NCBI RefSeq assembly: GCF_019977315.1
Contig: NZ_AP024652.1
Span: forward strand, 3,844,001-3,908,000
Direction: 5' to 3'
From: Arthrobacter sp. StoSoilB22
GTDB taxonomy: Bacteria; Actinomycetota; Actinomycetes; Actinomycetales; Micrococcaceae
DNA: 64,000 nucleotides
Shown here in pieces: positions 9,438-16,374 of this stretch. The stretch's first letter is position 1; each line of letters opens with the position of its first letter. A program made the translations under genes and the position numbers. The notes below the pieces were generated by a model. The model ran no database searches, was not told the DNA's origin, and worked only from the letters and a program-made list of their open reading frames with translations.

Positions 9438-9535
9438 TCCTTCCCAGTTGCCGTGATCAGCGCGGGCAGTGAAGCCTGTACTTCCGGGACGGTAGCACGG
9501 CGGTAGACGTCCCGATGGCCGGCAACTGGGAAGGA
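9438..9535. repeat. Family-3 palindromic element (CTCCTTCCCAGTTGCC arms), copy 1
   Basis: TCCTTCCCAGTTGCCG (9438-9453) and CGGCAACTGGGAAGGA (9520-9535) are perfect 16-bp inverted arms around a 66-base interior. The element starts 11 bases after the stop of the FAD oxidase gene. Related copies are at 58899-59003 and 63223-63336. Confidence 0.85.
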
Positions 9536-9546
9536 TCGTCCGGGAC

Positions 9547-9552
9547 TACACT
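9547..9552 (+). promoter_or_regulatory. -10 box TACACT of a leaderless gene
   Basis: TACACT is followed by six bases and the ATG at 9559. No ribosome binding site is present at normal distance. Confidence 0.5.
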
Positions 9553-9558
9553 TTGGCC

Positions 9559-10428
9559 ATGGCCATCTACGTGGATCCGCCCTTGTGGCCAGCGCATGGA
9601 ACCGTTTTTTCACACCTGGTTTCGGACACGTCGCTGGAAGAGCTGCACTCGTTCGCAGCCTCCGCCGGCGTTCCCGAACGAGCCTTCGACGGAGACCACT
9701 ACGACGTCCCCGAACGACGATACGACGACCTCGTATCCGCGGGCGCCATCCCTGTGGAGGCCCGCATCCTGGTCCGCAAACTCATAGCCAGCGGACTCCG
9801 CATCCCCGCTCGTGAACGGAGCAAGGCCTTGACAATACCTTTAATGGAACGATGGAACAGCACCTATCCCGGCCACGAGGAGCTGGGCCTTGAGTTGCTG
9901 GAACGCTGGGGAGAGGACCGCAGGAATTACCACAGCCGGACACATCTCCTGGCAGTCCTTGAGGCCTTGGATGTACTGGCCCAACCGGACCAGCCTGCCC
10001 GGACCGTCTTGCTGGCAGCGTGGTTCCACGATGCCGTCTATGAAGGGGTCGCAGGGCAGGACGAAGAAGAGTCCGCACGCTTGGCAGAGGACCGGCTAAC
10101 GTCCACTGGTTTGGCTCCGCACGAGGTGGCCGAGGTGGCACGCTTGGTCCGACTCACCGCCACACACAGTCCAAAGACAGGCGACTACGCGGGTGCAATG
10201 TTGTGCGACGCAGACCTCTCGGTGCTCGGCAGCGACCAGCAGTCCTATGCCCGCTACCTTGCCGCCGTCCGCGAAGACTACGCCCACGTCAGCGACGATG
10301 ACTTCGCGAAGGGGCGCGCCGCCGTCGTACGTGACCTCCTGAGGCTGGATCCCCTGTTCCACAGCGAACGCGCCAAGGCACTCTGGTTGACGGCCGCGCG
10401 ACGGAACCTCACCGGCGAACTCGGGTGA
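9559..10428 (+). CDS. DUF4031 domain fused to an HD-type hydrolase-like domain
   Basis: The protein is 289 aa. Residues 1-90 (AIYVDPPLWPAHGTVFSHLVSD ... YDDLVSAGAIPVEARILVRKL) are the small DUF4031 domain, of unknown function. Residues about 100-285 resemble HD-superfamily proteins: NYHSRTHLLAVLEAL, AAWFHDAVYEG with the HD pair, and a later LCDADLSVLGS aspartate. HD proteins are metal-dependent phosphohydrolases, but the substrate cannot be told here. I prefer ATG 9559 to a TTG two codons upstream because of the leaderless -10 spacing. It converges on the membrane protein gene ending at 10464. Confidence 0.75.
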   Translation: MAIYVDPPLWPAHGTVFSHLVSDTSLEELHSFAASAGVPERAFDGDHYDVPERRYDDLVSAGAIPVEARILVRKLIASGLRIPARERSKALTIPLMERWNSTYPGHEELGLELLERWGEDRRNYHSRTHLLAVLEALDVLAQPDQPARTVLLAAWFHDAVYEGVAGQDEEESARLAEDRLTSTGLAPHEVAEVARLVRLTATHSPKTGDYAGAMLCDADLSVLGSDQQSYARYLAAVREDYAHVSDDDFAKGRAAVVRDLLRLDPLFHSERAKALWLTAARRNLTGELG

Positions 10429-10463
10429 GCGGTTCGCTCGACGCCCCGCGCGAGTTCCGCGCT

Positions 10464-10970
10464 TCAGCCGTGCGCGAGGAGTTCCAGTCCTACCACCGCC
10501 AAGCCCAGGAGGAACTCCGCACCGAGCACAATCACCTTCTTCCACCAAGACATCTTCACCCGGCGAACCGCCAGATAGCCGATGAGGACCAGGGCAGTAA
10601 TCAGGGCGACCGTTGATGCGCGCAATGAGGTTTCGACGCTCCACCGGCCCATGGCGGCCACCGCGATAAAGATCAATGGGAGAACAATCGCCCCGAAGGC
10701 GCCGAAGCTGGTCCGCGCCATATGCGCCAGCTCAGAACGGCTGGGGGTCTTCGCATGCACGGCCAGGTGCGAGACGAAGTCGGCCACGAACACCGCCAGC
10801 AATGTTCCCACCACTGTGATGGCCAGCGTCGAAGCGGCTTCCCCTGGAGTGAGTGTCTCCGCGTGCGACTGCAGGGCGAGGACAACCGCCAGCCCGGTGA
10901 AGGTCACATAGACCCGCTCCTTGAGTGCTTCGGCTCGGTGCTGGGCGCTGGGCTGGGCTTTGGTGGTCAC
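10464..10970 (-). CDS. Conserved membrane protein, about four membrane segments
   Basis: This 168-aa protein was not matched to a named family. Hydrophobic stretches lie near residues 23-36, 47-70, 90-108 and 118-165 (VALITALVLIGYLAV, VIVLGAEFLLGLAVVGLEL). The N-terminus is short and polar. The GTG start at 10970 is preceded by TAATCT with six bases between, so it looks leaderless. It is divergent from the sialidase gene. Confidence 0.6.
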   Translation of the reverse strand: MTTKAQPSAQHRAEALKERVYVTFTGLAVVLALQSHAETLTPGEAASTLAITVVGTLLAVFVADFVSHLAVHAKTPSRSELAHMARTSFGAFGAIVLPLIFIAVAAMGRWSVETSLRASTVALITALVLIGYLAVRRVKMSWWKKVIVLGAEFLLGLAVVGLELLAHG

Positions 10971-10976
10971 CCGCCA

Positions 10977-10982
10977 AGATTA
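10977..10982 (-). promoter_or_regulatory. -10 box TAATCT of a leaderless GTG-start gene
   Basis: Reading the minus strand, TAATCT is followed by TGGCGG and then GTG at 10970. It has the same geometry as the other leaderless genes in this window, here with a GTG start. Confidence 0.5.
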
Positions 10983-11030
10983 CTCGTCAACGTTTCTGGT
11001 GGTCTTTGCAGCCGGGGCTACCATGGAGGT

Positions 11031-12692
11031 GTGACCTCCTACCTCCTGGATTCCCCCAAACTCCCGCTGGCTGTACCCGACGTCGAGCACGTCCTGGCCG
11101 TCCGCGGCGTGGGCGGCTACCGCCAGTACCGCATCCCGGCCCTCGCCATCAGTACTCGGGGAACTGTGCTGGCTGCCTACGACGGCCGACCCAACTTGGA
11201 CGACCTCCCCAATCCCATAGATCTTCTCCTGCGTCGCAGCTACGACAACGGAGTTACCTGGGAGCCTCAGCAGCTTGTGCGCACGGGCTCGGGGCTCCAC
11301 GGCTTCGGCGATCCAAGCTTGCTGGTTGACACGGAAACCGGGCGGATTTTCATGTTCCACGCCGCAGGCACGCATGCGGGCTTCTTCGAAGCCGTCACCG
11401 GCTTGGAGCCCGAGGACGAGGTGCAGCATGCGGACGTCAGCTTCTCAGACGACGACGGCGACACCTGGCAACACCGCCGGCTCACCGGACAGCTCAAGCA
11501 CGGTGCCGTCACTGGACTGTTCGCCGCGGCTGGTCAGGGAATCCAGATACACACCGGCCCTTTTGCAGGCCGGCTGGTGCAACAGTATGTGCTGTTGGCA
11601 GACGGAGCCATCATGGCTGCGTCCGCATACAGCGACGACCACGGCGGGACCTGGTCCCTCGGAGACATGATCGGAACCGGTCCCGGCGGCATTGGGCCCA
11701 ACGAAAACAAGGTTGTGTGCTTGGACGATGGCCGGCTGCTCCTGCATTCGCGGGCAACGCCGTGCAGGTTGTCTGCTGTGTCCGAGGACGGCGGTCAAAC
11801 ATGGAGCCCGCTGCAGGCCATCCCGGAACTACCCGACCCCAGTGACAACGGCTCCGTGGCGCGCTTCGACGGCCTTCCCAGCGTTGATCCCTACGCGACA
11901 CCTGCGACCTCCAAGTGGCTGATCGCCAGCAACAATCAGGACCCTCATCTTCGTCGGAACACGGTCCTGAGCCTCTCCCCCGACAACGGCGCCACCTGGC
12001 CGGCCAAGCTGTTGCTGTGCGAGGACAGTTCCGCTTACTCGACGGTTACGCGGCTGCCAAATGGAAACATCGGGGTGCTGTACGAGCGGCACGGCTACCG
12101 CGAGATCGTGTTCGCGTCGATCCCTGCCCGGCAACTGACGGGGCAGCTTCACCGAGCTGCAGCGGTTCAGGACTCTTCGGACACTGCGGGGCTCGTCTTC
12201 GACATGGAGCTGCGGTCCATCACTCCGGGCAGGCCCGCGGAATGGCAAAACGCGGGTGACTACCACGTGATTCCGGCCAACAGCGACGGCGAATGGGATG
12301 TGCAGACCTGGAAGGAAATCGGCCAAGGCTACGCCGGTAACCAGGTCCTTGGCACCCGCGAAGCCCAAGACCTCAACTACGGCCCCATCATCGCTGGCTA
12401 CAAGGCCGGGGACATCTTGGCTTTCACCGGACGCATCAGCAACCGCGGCACCGAGCCGGCTGCCGGCGTCGTGCTTCTCGGACCGCACAACAACCCCGAC
12501 AATTTCCCGCCAACGGACCTGCAACCCGGCGAACACGCGCTGTACTTCACCCCGACGTACACCATCACGGAGACCGATCTGGCCCGGAAAACGCTGGACC
12601 TCACTTTCACGGCAGAGACCGACGCCGGAAGGGTGCGTTCGGAGCGCACCTTCCGGTTCGACCTACTCACCGGCGCAGTGGTTGCGTCTTAG
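11031..12692 (+). CDS. Exo-alpha-sialidase (neuraminidase), apparently intracellular
   Basis: The protein is 553 aa with a six-bladed sialidase propeller. YRIPAL near residue 32 is the RIP motif whose arginine holds the sialic acid carboxylate. Five Asp-boxes (SYDNGVTW, SDDDGDTW, SDDHGGTW, SEDGGQTW, SPDNGATW) are spread over residues 70-320. RLPNGNIGVLYERHG fits the catalytic glutamate/arginine strand. The last 110 residues form a separate beta-rich domain (ILAFTGRISNRGTEPAAGVVL). No signal peptide or anchor is visible. I chose the GTG at 11031, giving MTSYLLDSPKLPL; GGAGG is only one base upstream, so the exact start is uncertain. Confidence 0.85.
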   Translation: MTSYLLDSPKLPLAVPDVEHVLAVRGVGGYRQYRIPALAISTRGTVLAAYDGRPNLDDLPNPIDLLLRRSYDNGVTWEPQQLVRTGSGLHGFGDPSLLVDTETGRIFMFHAAGTHAGFFEAVTGLEPEDEVQHADVSFSDDDGDTWQHRRLTGQLKHGAVTGLFAAAGQGIQIHTGPFAGRLVQQYVLLADGAIMAASAYSDDHGGTWSLGDMIGTGPGGIGPNENKVVCLDDGRLLLHSRATPCRLSAVSEDGGQTWSPLQAIPELPDPSDNGSVARFDGLPSVDPYATPATSKWLIASNNQDPHLRRNTVLSLSPDNGATWPAKLLLCEDSSAYSTVTRLPNGNIGVLYERHGYREIVFASIPARQLTGQLHRAAAVQDSSDTAGLVFDMELRSITPGRPAEWQNAGDYHVIPANSDGEWDVQTWKEIGQGYAGNQVLGTREAQDLNYGPIIAGYKAGDILAFTGRISNRGTEPAAGVVLLGPHNNPDNFPPTDLQPGEHALYFTPTYTITETDLARKTLDLTFTAETDAGRVRSERTFRFDLLTGAVVAS

Positions 12693-12721
12693 CGGTAAGT
12701 GCTGCTTAGCGGTAAGTGCTG
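12688..12721. repeat. 17-bp tandem duplication across two convergent stop codons
   Basis: CTTAGCGGTAAGTGCTG occurs at 12688-12704 and again at 12705-12721. The first copy contains the sialidase stop (12690-12692). The second contains the reverse-strand stop of the yccF-like gene (12706-12708). Confidence 0.9.
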
Positions 12722-13107
12722 ACGAACGGCTGGCTGGTGGGCACAATCTGCTTACCGAGGGGCATCAGCGATACCGGGATCAGTTTCAGGTTGGCGATGG
12801 CTAGCGGGATTCCGATGATGGTGATGGCCATGGCAACTGCCGTGACCACGTGACCGATCGCAATCCAGATACCTGCAACCAGAAGCCAAATCACGTTGCC
12901 CAAGAGCGCAAACACCCCGGAACCGCCCGGCTTCTCAACCACCATTTGGCCGAAGGGCCACAGGCAGTAAGCACCGATCCGGAACGAAGCGATGCCCCAC
13001 GGGATAGTGACGATGAGCACGCAGCAAATGATGCCTGCCGCGAAGTAACCCAAGGCCAGCCAGAACCCACCGAAGACAAGCCAGATGATGTTAAGGAGCG
13101 TTTTCAT
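12706..13107 (-). CDS. YccF family inner membrane protein
   Basis: This 133-aa protein of two YccF (DUF307-type) repeats has membrane segments at about 1-35 and 66-95. Characteristic blocks are NIIWLVFGGFWLALGYF, CVLIVTIPWGIASFRI and, in the second half, NVIWLLVAGIWIAIGHV and ITIIGIPLAIANLKL. The family is widespread and its function is unknown. I chose the ATG at 13107 because GGGGAG lies about 10 bases before it; the ATG three codons earlier is too close to that site. Confidence 0.85.
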   Translation of the reverse strand: MKTLLNIIWLVFGGFWLALGYFAAGIICCVLIVTIPWGIASFRIGAYCLWPFGQMVVEKPGGSGVFALLGNVIWLLVAGIWIAIGHVVTAVAMAITIIGIPLAIANLKLIPVSLMPLGKQIVPTSQPFVSTYR

Positions 13108-13226
13108 AGTCTTCATTCTCCCCTGCAGGCCCGACAAAAAGCCTAGGGGTCTGCCCTGAATCTTCCCTGACTTCCAGCGGCGCCCAGTGGTGCGCGTACT
13201 CCTGTGTCACGCCACAGGGCATCGAC

Positions 13227-13679
13227 TCAGCCGGCCAGGACGCCGTCCAACTTGTCGAACGAGGTACCCCAGCCGTCGCGGGTCATCTCTACCCACTCCT
13301 CGGACGCAAACGGCCCCTGAGTGAGATTCATCCGGGTGCGTCCGTTGAGGTCCTCGAATTCGAGGTGCATTTCCTCGTACTCGTGATCAGCGTCGGGAGC
13401 AGCTTTGGCCTGCGCCACCAAGAGAGCCGGACTGTTGAGCTCGGTGATGGTGGCCTCGATGGGCGCCGATTGCTCGCCGTCCTCATCCGACCACACCATG
13501 ACTACCTGCCAAACGCCGCCAACCCGGGGCTCAACGATGATCTGATCGCGGGGAGCCTCCACTTCCACGGGCCCGAACCACTGGGTGAGTTTGTCCGGCT
13601 CCATCCAGGCTTCAAAAACCTTCTCGCGCGGAGCATCGAATTCGCGGCTCATGGTCAAGGTGTGGTGTTCGGTGCTCAT
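13227..13679 (-). CDS. SRPBCC (AHSA1-like) domain protein
   Basis: This 150-aa protein is a complete AHSA1/START-like domain. It begins TMSREFDAPREKVFEAWMEPDKLTQWFGP and ends with EWVEMTRDGWGTSFDKLDGVL, both standard in this family. Such proteins bind hydrophobic ligands or act beside ArsR regulators; no specific role can be read here. GGAG lies 8 bases before the ATG. The 90 bases upstream are followed by a 32-bp-phased repeat array. Confidence 0.85.
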   Translation of the reverse strand: MSTEHHTLTMSREFDAPREKVFEAWMEPDKLTQWFGPVEVEAPRDQIIVEPRVGGVWQVVMVWSDEDGEQSAPIEATITELNSPALLVAQAKAAPDADHEYEEMHLEFEDLNGRTRMNLTQGPFASEEWVEMTRDGWGTSFDKLDGVLAG

Positions 13680-13768
13680 TGCGTGACTCCTGGCTTCCGT
13701 GGGTTCGAAGTTTCGAGGTTAATCGTGCTCTTGGAAGTGAGTCTAGGGGGTGCCCGCGACAGGCAGAC

Positions 13769-13941
13769 CCTCTCTCACTAAATCGCGGGTTTCCACCGAT
13801 CCTCTCTCACTAAATCGCGGGTTTCCACCGATCCTTCTCACATCACCACCAGGAAGAACGGGAACTGCGAGAGCGTCAGCGAAAAGCCAACGGGAAGTGC
13901 GAGAACGTCCGCGAAAAGCCAACGAGAAGTGAGAGAGCGTC
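13769..13941. repeat. Family-2 inverted array with 32-bp period, copy 1
   Basis: CTCTCTCAC starts at 13770 and 13802, with a third, one-base-shorter copy (CCTTCTCAC) at 13833. In the opposite sense GCGAGAG-like starts lie at 13867, 13899 and 13931. The 32-bp units 13769-13800 and 13801-13832 are identical. Units 13867-13898 and 13899-13930 differ at a few positions. The last unit covers the trpF stop codon. A related array is at 58205-58395. Confidence 0.85.
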
Positions 13942-14536
13942 AGGCCTTGGCTGCTTCGACGAAAGCGCGGATCTTGGCCAGGTCCTTCACACCGCGGGAT
14001 TCCTCGACGCCGGAAGACACGTCCACTCCCCATGCGCCGGCTGCTGCGGCGGCGAAAGCTACGTTTCCGGATTCGAGACCGCCGGCAAGGAGCCACTCGC
14101 GCCCATCGAGCTCTTTTGCGCGCACGGAGGCGTAGTCCCACGACTCCCCTGAGCCGGGAACAGCGGCATCGATCAAGAAAATGTCCTCGCCCAGATCAGC
14201 GAACTCATCCTGCGAGGCACTCATGGTGACGGCCCGGATGAGGCGCATCCCGGCGTCGTGCACCGTTGTAACGTCGTCGGCTGTCCGGTGACCGTGCAGT
14301 TGCACCCAGTCGAGGCCGGCGGCGCGTGCCGTCGCCACCGCATCAGCGGCGTCCTCGTGCCGGAAAACACCCACAGCATGAACACCTTCCGGCACCAGCG
14401 GCAGCAAAATGCGCACCTGATCCGAGCTGACTTCGCGGGGGCTGCCCGTGAGAACGAAACCAACCGCGTCCGCACCGGAGTCCACCGCTTCACGCACGGA
14501 TTCGGGCGTGCTCAAACCGCACACTTTGACGAACAT
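13940..14536 (-). CDS. trpF: Phosphoribosylanthranilate isomerase
   Basis: This 198-aa protein is a complete TIM-barrel TrpF, which isomerises phosphoribosylanthranilate in tryptophan synthesis. The N-terminus MFVKVCGLSTPESVREA carries the catalytic cysteine (C6) of the KICG motif. GADAVGFVLTGSPREVS and WVQLHGH follow. A catalytic aspartate sits in FLIDAAVPGSG, and the phosphate-binding ends are LAGGLESGNV and GVDVSSGVEESRGVKD. I chose the ATG at 14536 because GGAGG lies 8 bases upstream; ATG codons further out lack a site. No other trp gene is nearby. Many actinobacteria use bifunctional PriA instead of TrpF. Confidence 0.93.
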   Translation of the reverse strand: MFVKVCGLSTPESVREAVDSGADAVGFVLTGSPREVSSDQVRILLPLVPEGVHAVGVFRHEDAADAVATARAAGLDWVQLHGHRTADDVTTVHDAGMRLIRAVTMSASQDEFADLGEDIFLIDAAVPGSGESWDYASVRAKELDGREWLLAGGLESGNVAFAAAAAGAWGVDVSSGVEESRGVKDLAKIRAFVEAAKA

Positions 14537-14621
14537 TCCCGTGCCTCCAGCCGTCATCAGAACGTTTTCCACATATGACGTTATCAAGCCGCATTGCCAA
14601 CGCAGAAGCGGCGTCCACCAC

Positions 14622-14627
14622 TAGGCT
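14622..14627 (+). promoter_or_regulatory. -10 box TAGGCT of leaderless hutD-like gene
   Basis: TAGGCT is followed by GGTCGA and then the ATG at 14634, with no ribosome binding site. Confidence 0.6.
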
Positions 14628-14633
14628 GGTCGA

Positions 14634-15281
14634 ATGGAGATTATCCGCTTTGCCGACGTCCGTCCCGAACCTTGGCGCAACGGGGGCGGGGTGACGCGCG
14701 AACTCGCCAGCCATCCGAAGGCCGCCTCCGCACAGGATGGCACCTGGGATTGGCGCGTCAGCATCGCGGACGTTTCCAAGGCTGGGGAATTTTCTGTGTT
14801 TCCGGGCATGGAGCGGGTCATCACCATCATCGACGGCGAACTACTGCTCCTCACGGTGGACGGCTCGGAGCATCCGTTGGAGAAGTACCGTCCGTACCGT
14901 TTCTCGGGCGAGGCTGCATCCTCGGCCACCCTTCCGACCGGCGACATCCGGGATTTGAACGTCATCGCACGCGAAGGTGCTTTCAAGGGCTACACCTCCA
15001 TTGTGGAGATCTCCAAGAAACGCGCGCACCCGGTCTTCGAGGGCCAGCTGGCCGTCCTGCTTGAAGGTAAGGCCACGGTGGCGCCCGGCGCGGCTGTGGA
15101 GGAACACATCGCTGTGGAGGGAAAGTCCGACGACGACGGCGGGGCACCCAGCGTCAGTGAACCAGTCGAGCTCTCCCGATACGACGCCGTGGTTGGCTCG
15201 GATACCCGCAGCCCTGAAATCTCAGGCCGGGGTTTCGTGGCAGTCATCTCGATCGATCATGAGGACCCGTCGCACGCCTGA
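14634..15281 (+). CDS. HutD/Ves family protein
   Basis: This 215-aa double cupin of the HutD/Ves family starts MEIIRFADVRPEPWRNGGGVTRELA, the family signature (W-x-NG-G-x-TRE), followed by WDWRVSIADVSKAGEFSVFPGMERVITIIDGE. HutD is linked to histidine utilisation control in other bacteria, but no hut gene is near, so the role here is open. Its C-terminus is longer and more polar than average. It is divergent from trpF, with 97 bases between the starts. Confidence 0.85.
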   Translation: MEIIRFADVRPEPWRNGGGVTRELASHPKAASAQDGTWDWRVSIADVSKAGEFSVFPGMERVITIIDGELLLLTVDGSEHPLEKYRPYRFSGEAASSATLPTGDIRDLNVIAREGAFKGYTSIVEISKKRAHPVFEGQLAVLLEGKATVAPGAAVEEHIAVEGKSDDDGGAPSVSEPVELSRYDAVVGSDTRSPEISGRGFVAVISIDHEDPSHA

Positions 15282-15360
15282 GCTGGTGACGTTAACCACC
15301 AGAGGTGGCCACCCCGCAGGGGAATTGCTAGCCTGAAATGAAGGTTCCCCTCTGGAACCT

Positions 15361-15401
15361 CCGGACGACGGTTCAGTACCCGGCATGCGACAAGACTGGC
15401 C
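15361..15401 (+). promoter_or_regulatory. Guanidine-III (mini-ykkC-III type) riboswitch candidate
   Basis: The RNA contains CCGGACGA at the 5' end, then GTACCCGG, then CGACAAGAC, the conserved blocks of the guanidine-III class. CCGG at the start can pair with CCGG of the second block. A CAGT/ACTG helix is extended by a further G-C pair and a wobble. The 3' end runs almost into the AAAGGA ribosome binding site of the SMR gene at 15415, so ligand binding could control translation start. A six-pair hairpin (GGTTCC/GGAACC, 15343-15359) precedes it, and TAGCCT at 15329 is a possible -10. The downstream SMR pair is the usual gene context for guanidine exporters. Confidence 0.82.
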
Positions 15402-15414
15402 AAAGGAAAATGTC

Positions 15415-15729
15415 ATGTCGTGGTTAATTCTCATTCTTTCCGGGGCACTCGAAGCCGTCTGGGCAGCAGCTCTCCATCGCTCCAAGGGCTTCCGTAAACC
15501 CGTCCCCACAGTTGTCTTCCTCGTATCTGTCGTGGCCAGCATGGCCGGACTCGCTATTGCGATGCAATCCATTCCCACCGGCACGGCCTACGCAGTGTGG
15601 GTTGGTGTCGGCGTGGTACTGACAGCCACGTACGCCATGGTTACCAAAGTTGAACGTGCGACGACGGCCCGGCTGCTTTTGCTTGCGGGCATCGGCGCAT
15701 GTGTCATTGGCCTGAAGGTGGTGGCATAG
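15415..15729 (+). CDS. SMR family exporter subunit (probable guanidinium exporter, Gdx/SugE-like)
   Basis: This 104-aa protein has four membrane helices and almost no loops. The SMR hallmarks are visible: the membrane-embedded glutamate in LILSGALEAVWAAAL (about E13) and the GTAYAVWVGVGVV motif of helix 3. I chose ATG 15415, with AAAGGA 8 bases upstream and the riboswitch just before. It is followed after 2 bases by a second SMR gene, so the pair probably forms a heterodimer. The riboswitch points to guanidinium as the substrate; this is inference from context. Confidence 0.85.
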   Translation: MSWLILILSGALEAVWAAALHRSKGFRKPVPTVVFLVSVVASMAGLAIAMQSIPTGTAYAVWVGVGVVLTATYAMVTKVERATTARLLLLAGIGACVIGLKVVA

Positions 15730-15731
15730 CC

Positions 15732-16115
15732 ATGACTAAGAACACTGGAAACATCAAGAGCACCGGCAACGGCCTCTACTGGATCATCCTCCTGGCTTCA
15801 GCGCTGCTGGAAGCCGTATGGGCAACGGCTCTGGGCTTGTCCAACGGATTTACGCAGCTCATGCCCACTGTGGTTTTTACCATCACCGCCGTGCTGAGCA
15901 TGCTCGGCCTGGGTATCGCCGTGAAACGAATCCCCCTCGGCACTGCCTACGCGGTGTGGGTTGGTATCGGAGCTGCCTTGACCGTCGGTTGGGCCATGAT
16001 CACAGGTGTGGAAACCGCGAGTCCGTTGAAGCTCCTGTTCATCGCGGGAATCGTGGGCTGTGCTGCCGGGCTGAAGGCCTTGCCCGCGGAGAAGCCTGTA
16101 GCCAAGGCCGAGTAG
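15732..16115 (+). CDS. SMR family exporter subunit, partner of the preceding gene
   Basis: The protein is 127 aa. The four-helix core (residues 15-117) carries the helix-1 glutamate in LLASALLEAVWATALGLSNG and GTAYAVWVGIGAALTVGWAM in helix 3. N- and C-terminal polar tails make it longer than its partner, a common asymmetry in paired SMR proteins. It starts 2 bases after the upstream stop, so it is translated by coupling. Confidence 0.85.
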   Translation: MTKNTGNIKSTGNGLYWIILLASALLEAVWATALGLSNGFTQLMPTVVFTITAVLSMLGLGIAVKRIPLGTAYAVWVGIGAALTVGWAMITGVETASPLKLLFIAGIVGCAAGLKALPAEKPVAKAE

Positions 16116-16140
16116 CAAGCACTCCCCCGCGTTCCTTCCC

Positions 16141-16179
16141 CCGCATGCCCCCGCTGCCGCATGCCTTCTGCCGCATGCC
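16141..16179. repeat. Three CCGCATGCC copies after the SMR pair
   Basis: CCGCATGCC occurs at 16141-16149, 16157-16165 and 16171-16179, spaced 16 and 14 bases. They lie between the SMR stop and the palindromic element at 16198. Confidence 0.7.
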
Positions 16180-16197
16180 CTCTCTAGCCCGGGCCCT

Positions 16198-16265
16198 CCA
16201 TTTCGATGGTTCCCTGCGAAATGTGCCGTGCGCCCGGCACTTCTAGCAGGGAACCCCCGAAATGG
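16198..16265. repeat. Family-4 palindromic element (GTGCCGTGCGC core), copy 1
   Basis: The outer arms at 16198-16217 and 16246-16265 pair at 18 of 20 positions. The inner palindrome GTGCCGTGCGCCCGGCAC lies at 16223-16240. The core and the flanking CGATGG/CTGCG blocks recur at 46171-46232. It lies between the SMR pair and the aldo/keto reductase. Confidence 0.8.
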
Positions 16266-16374
16266 CCGGCAAGGAGGTGCGCAGGGTCGGACCCCAGCAG
16301 GAATACCCGCGCCCGTAGCCGGGTTCACGCCATCAAAGGGCACTCTGGAACACCTACGCGTATTGGAGAAGTTC

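Noticed and set aside
10722..11030. Upstream in-frame extension of the sialidase gene
   Set aside because: It overlaps the divergent membrane-protein gene, and the extra residues have no sialidase or signal-peptide character.
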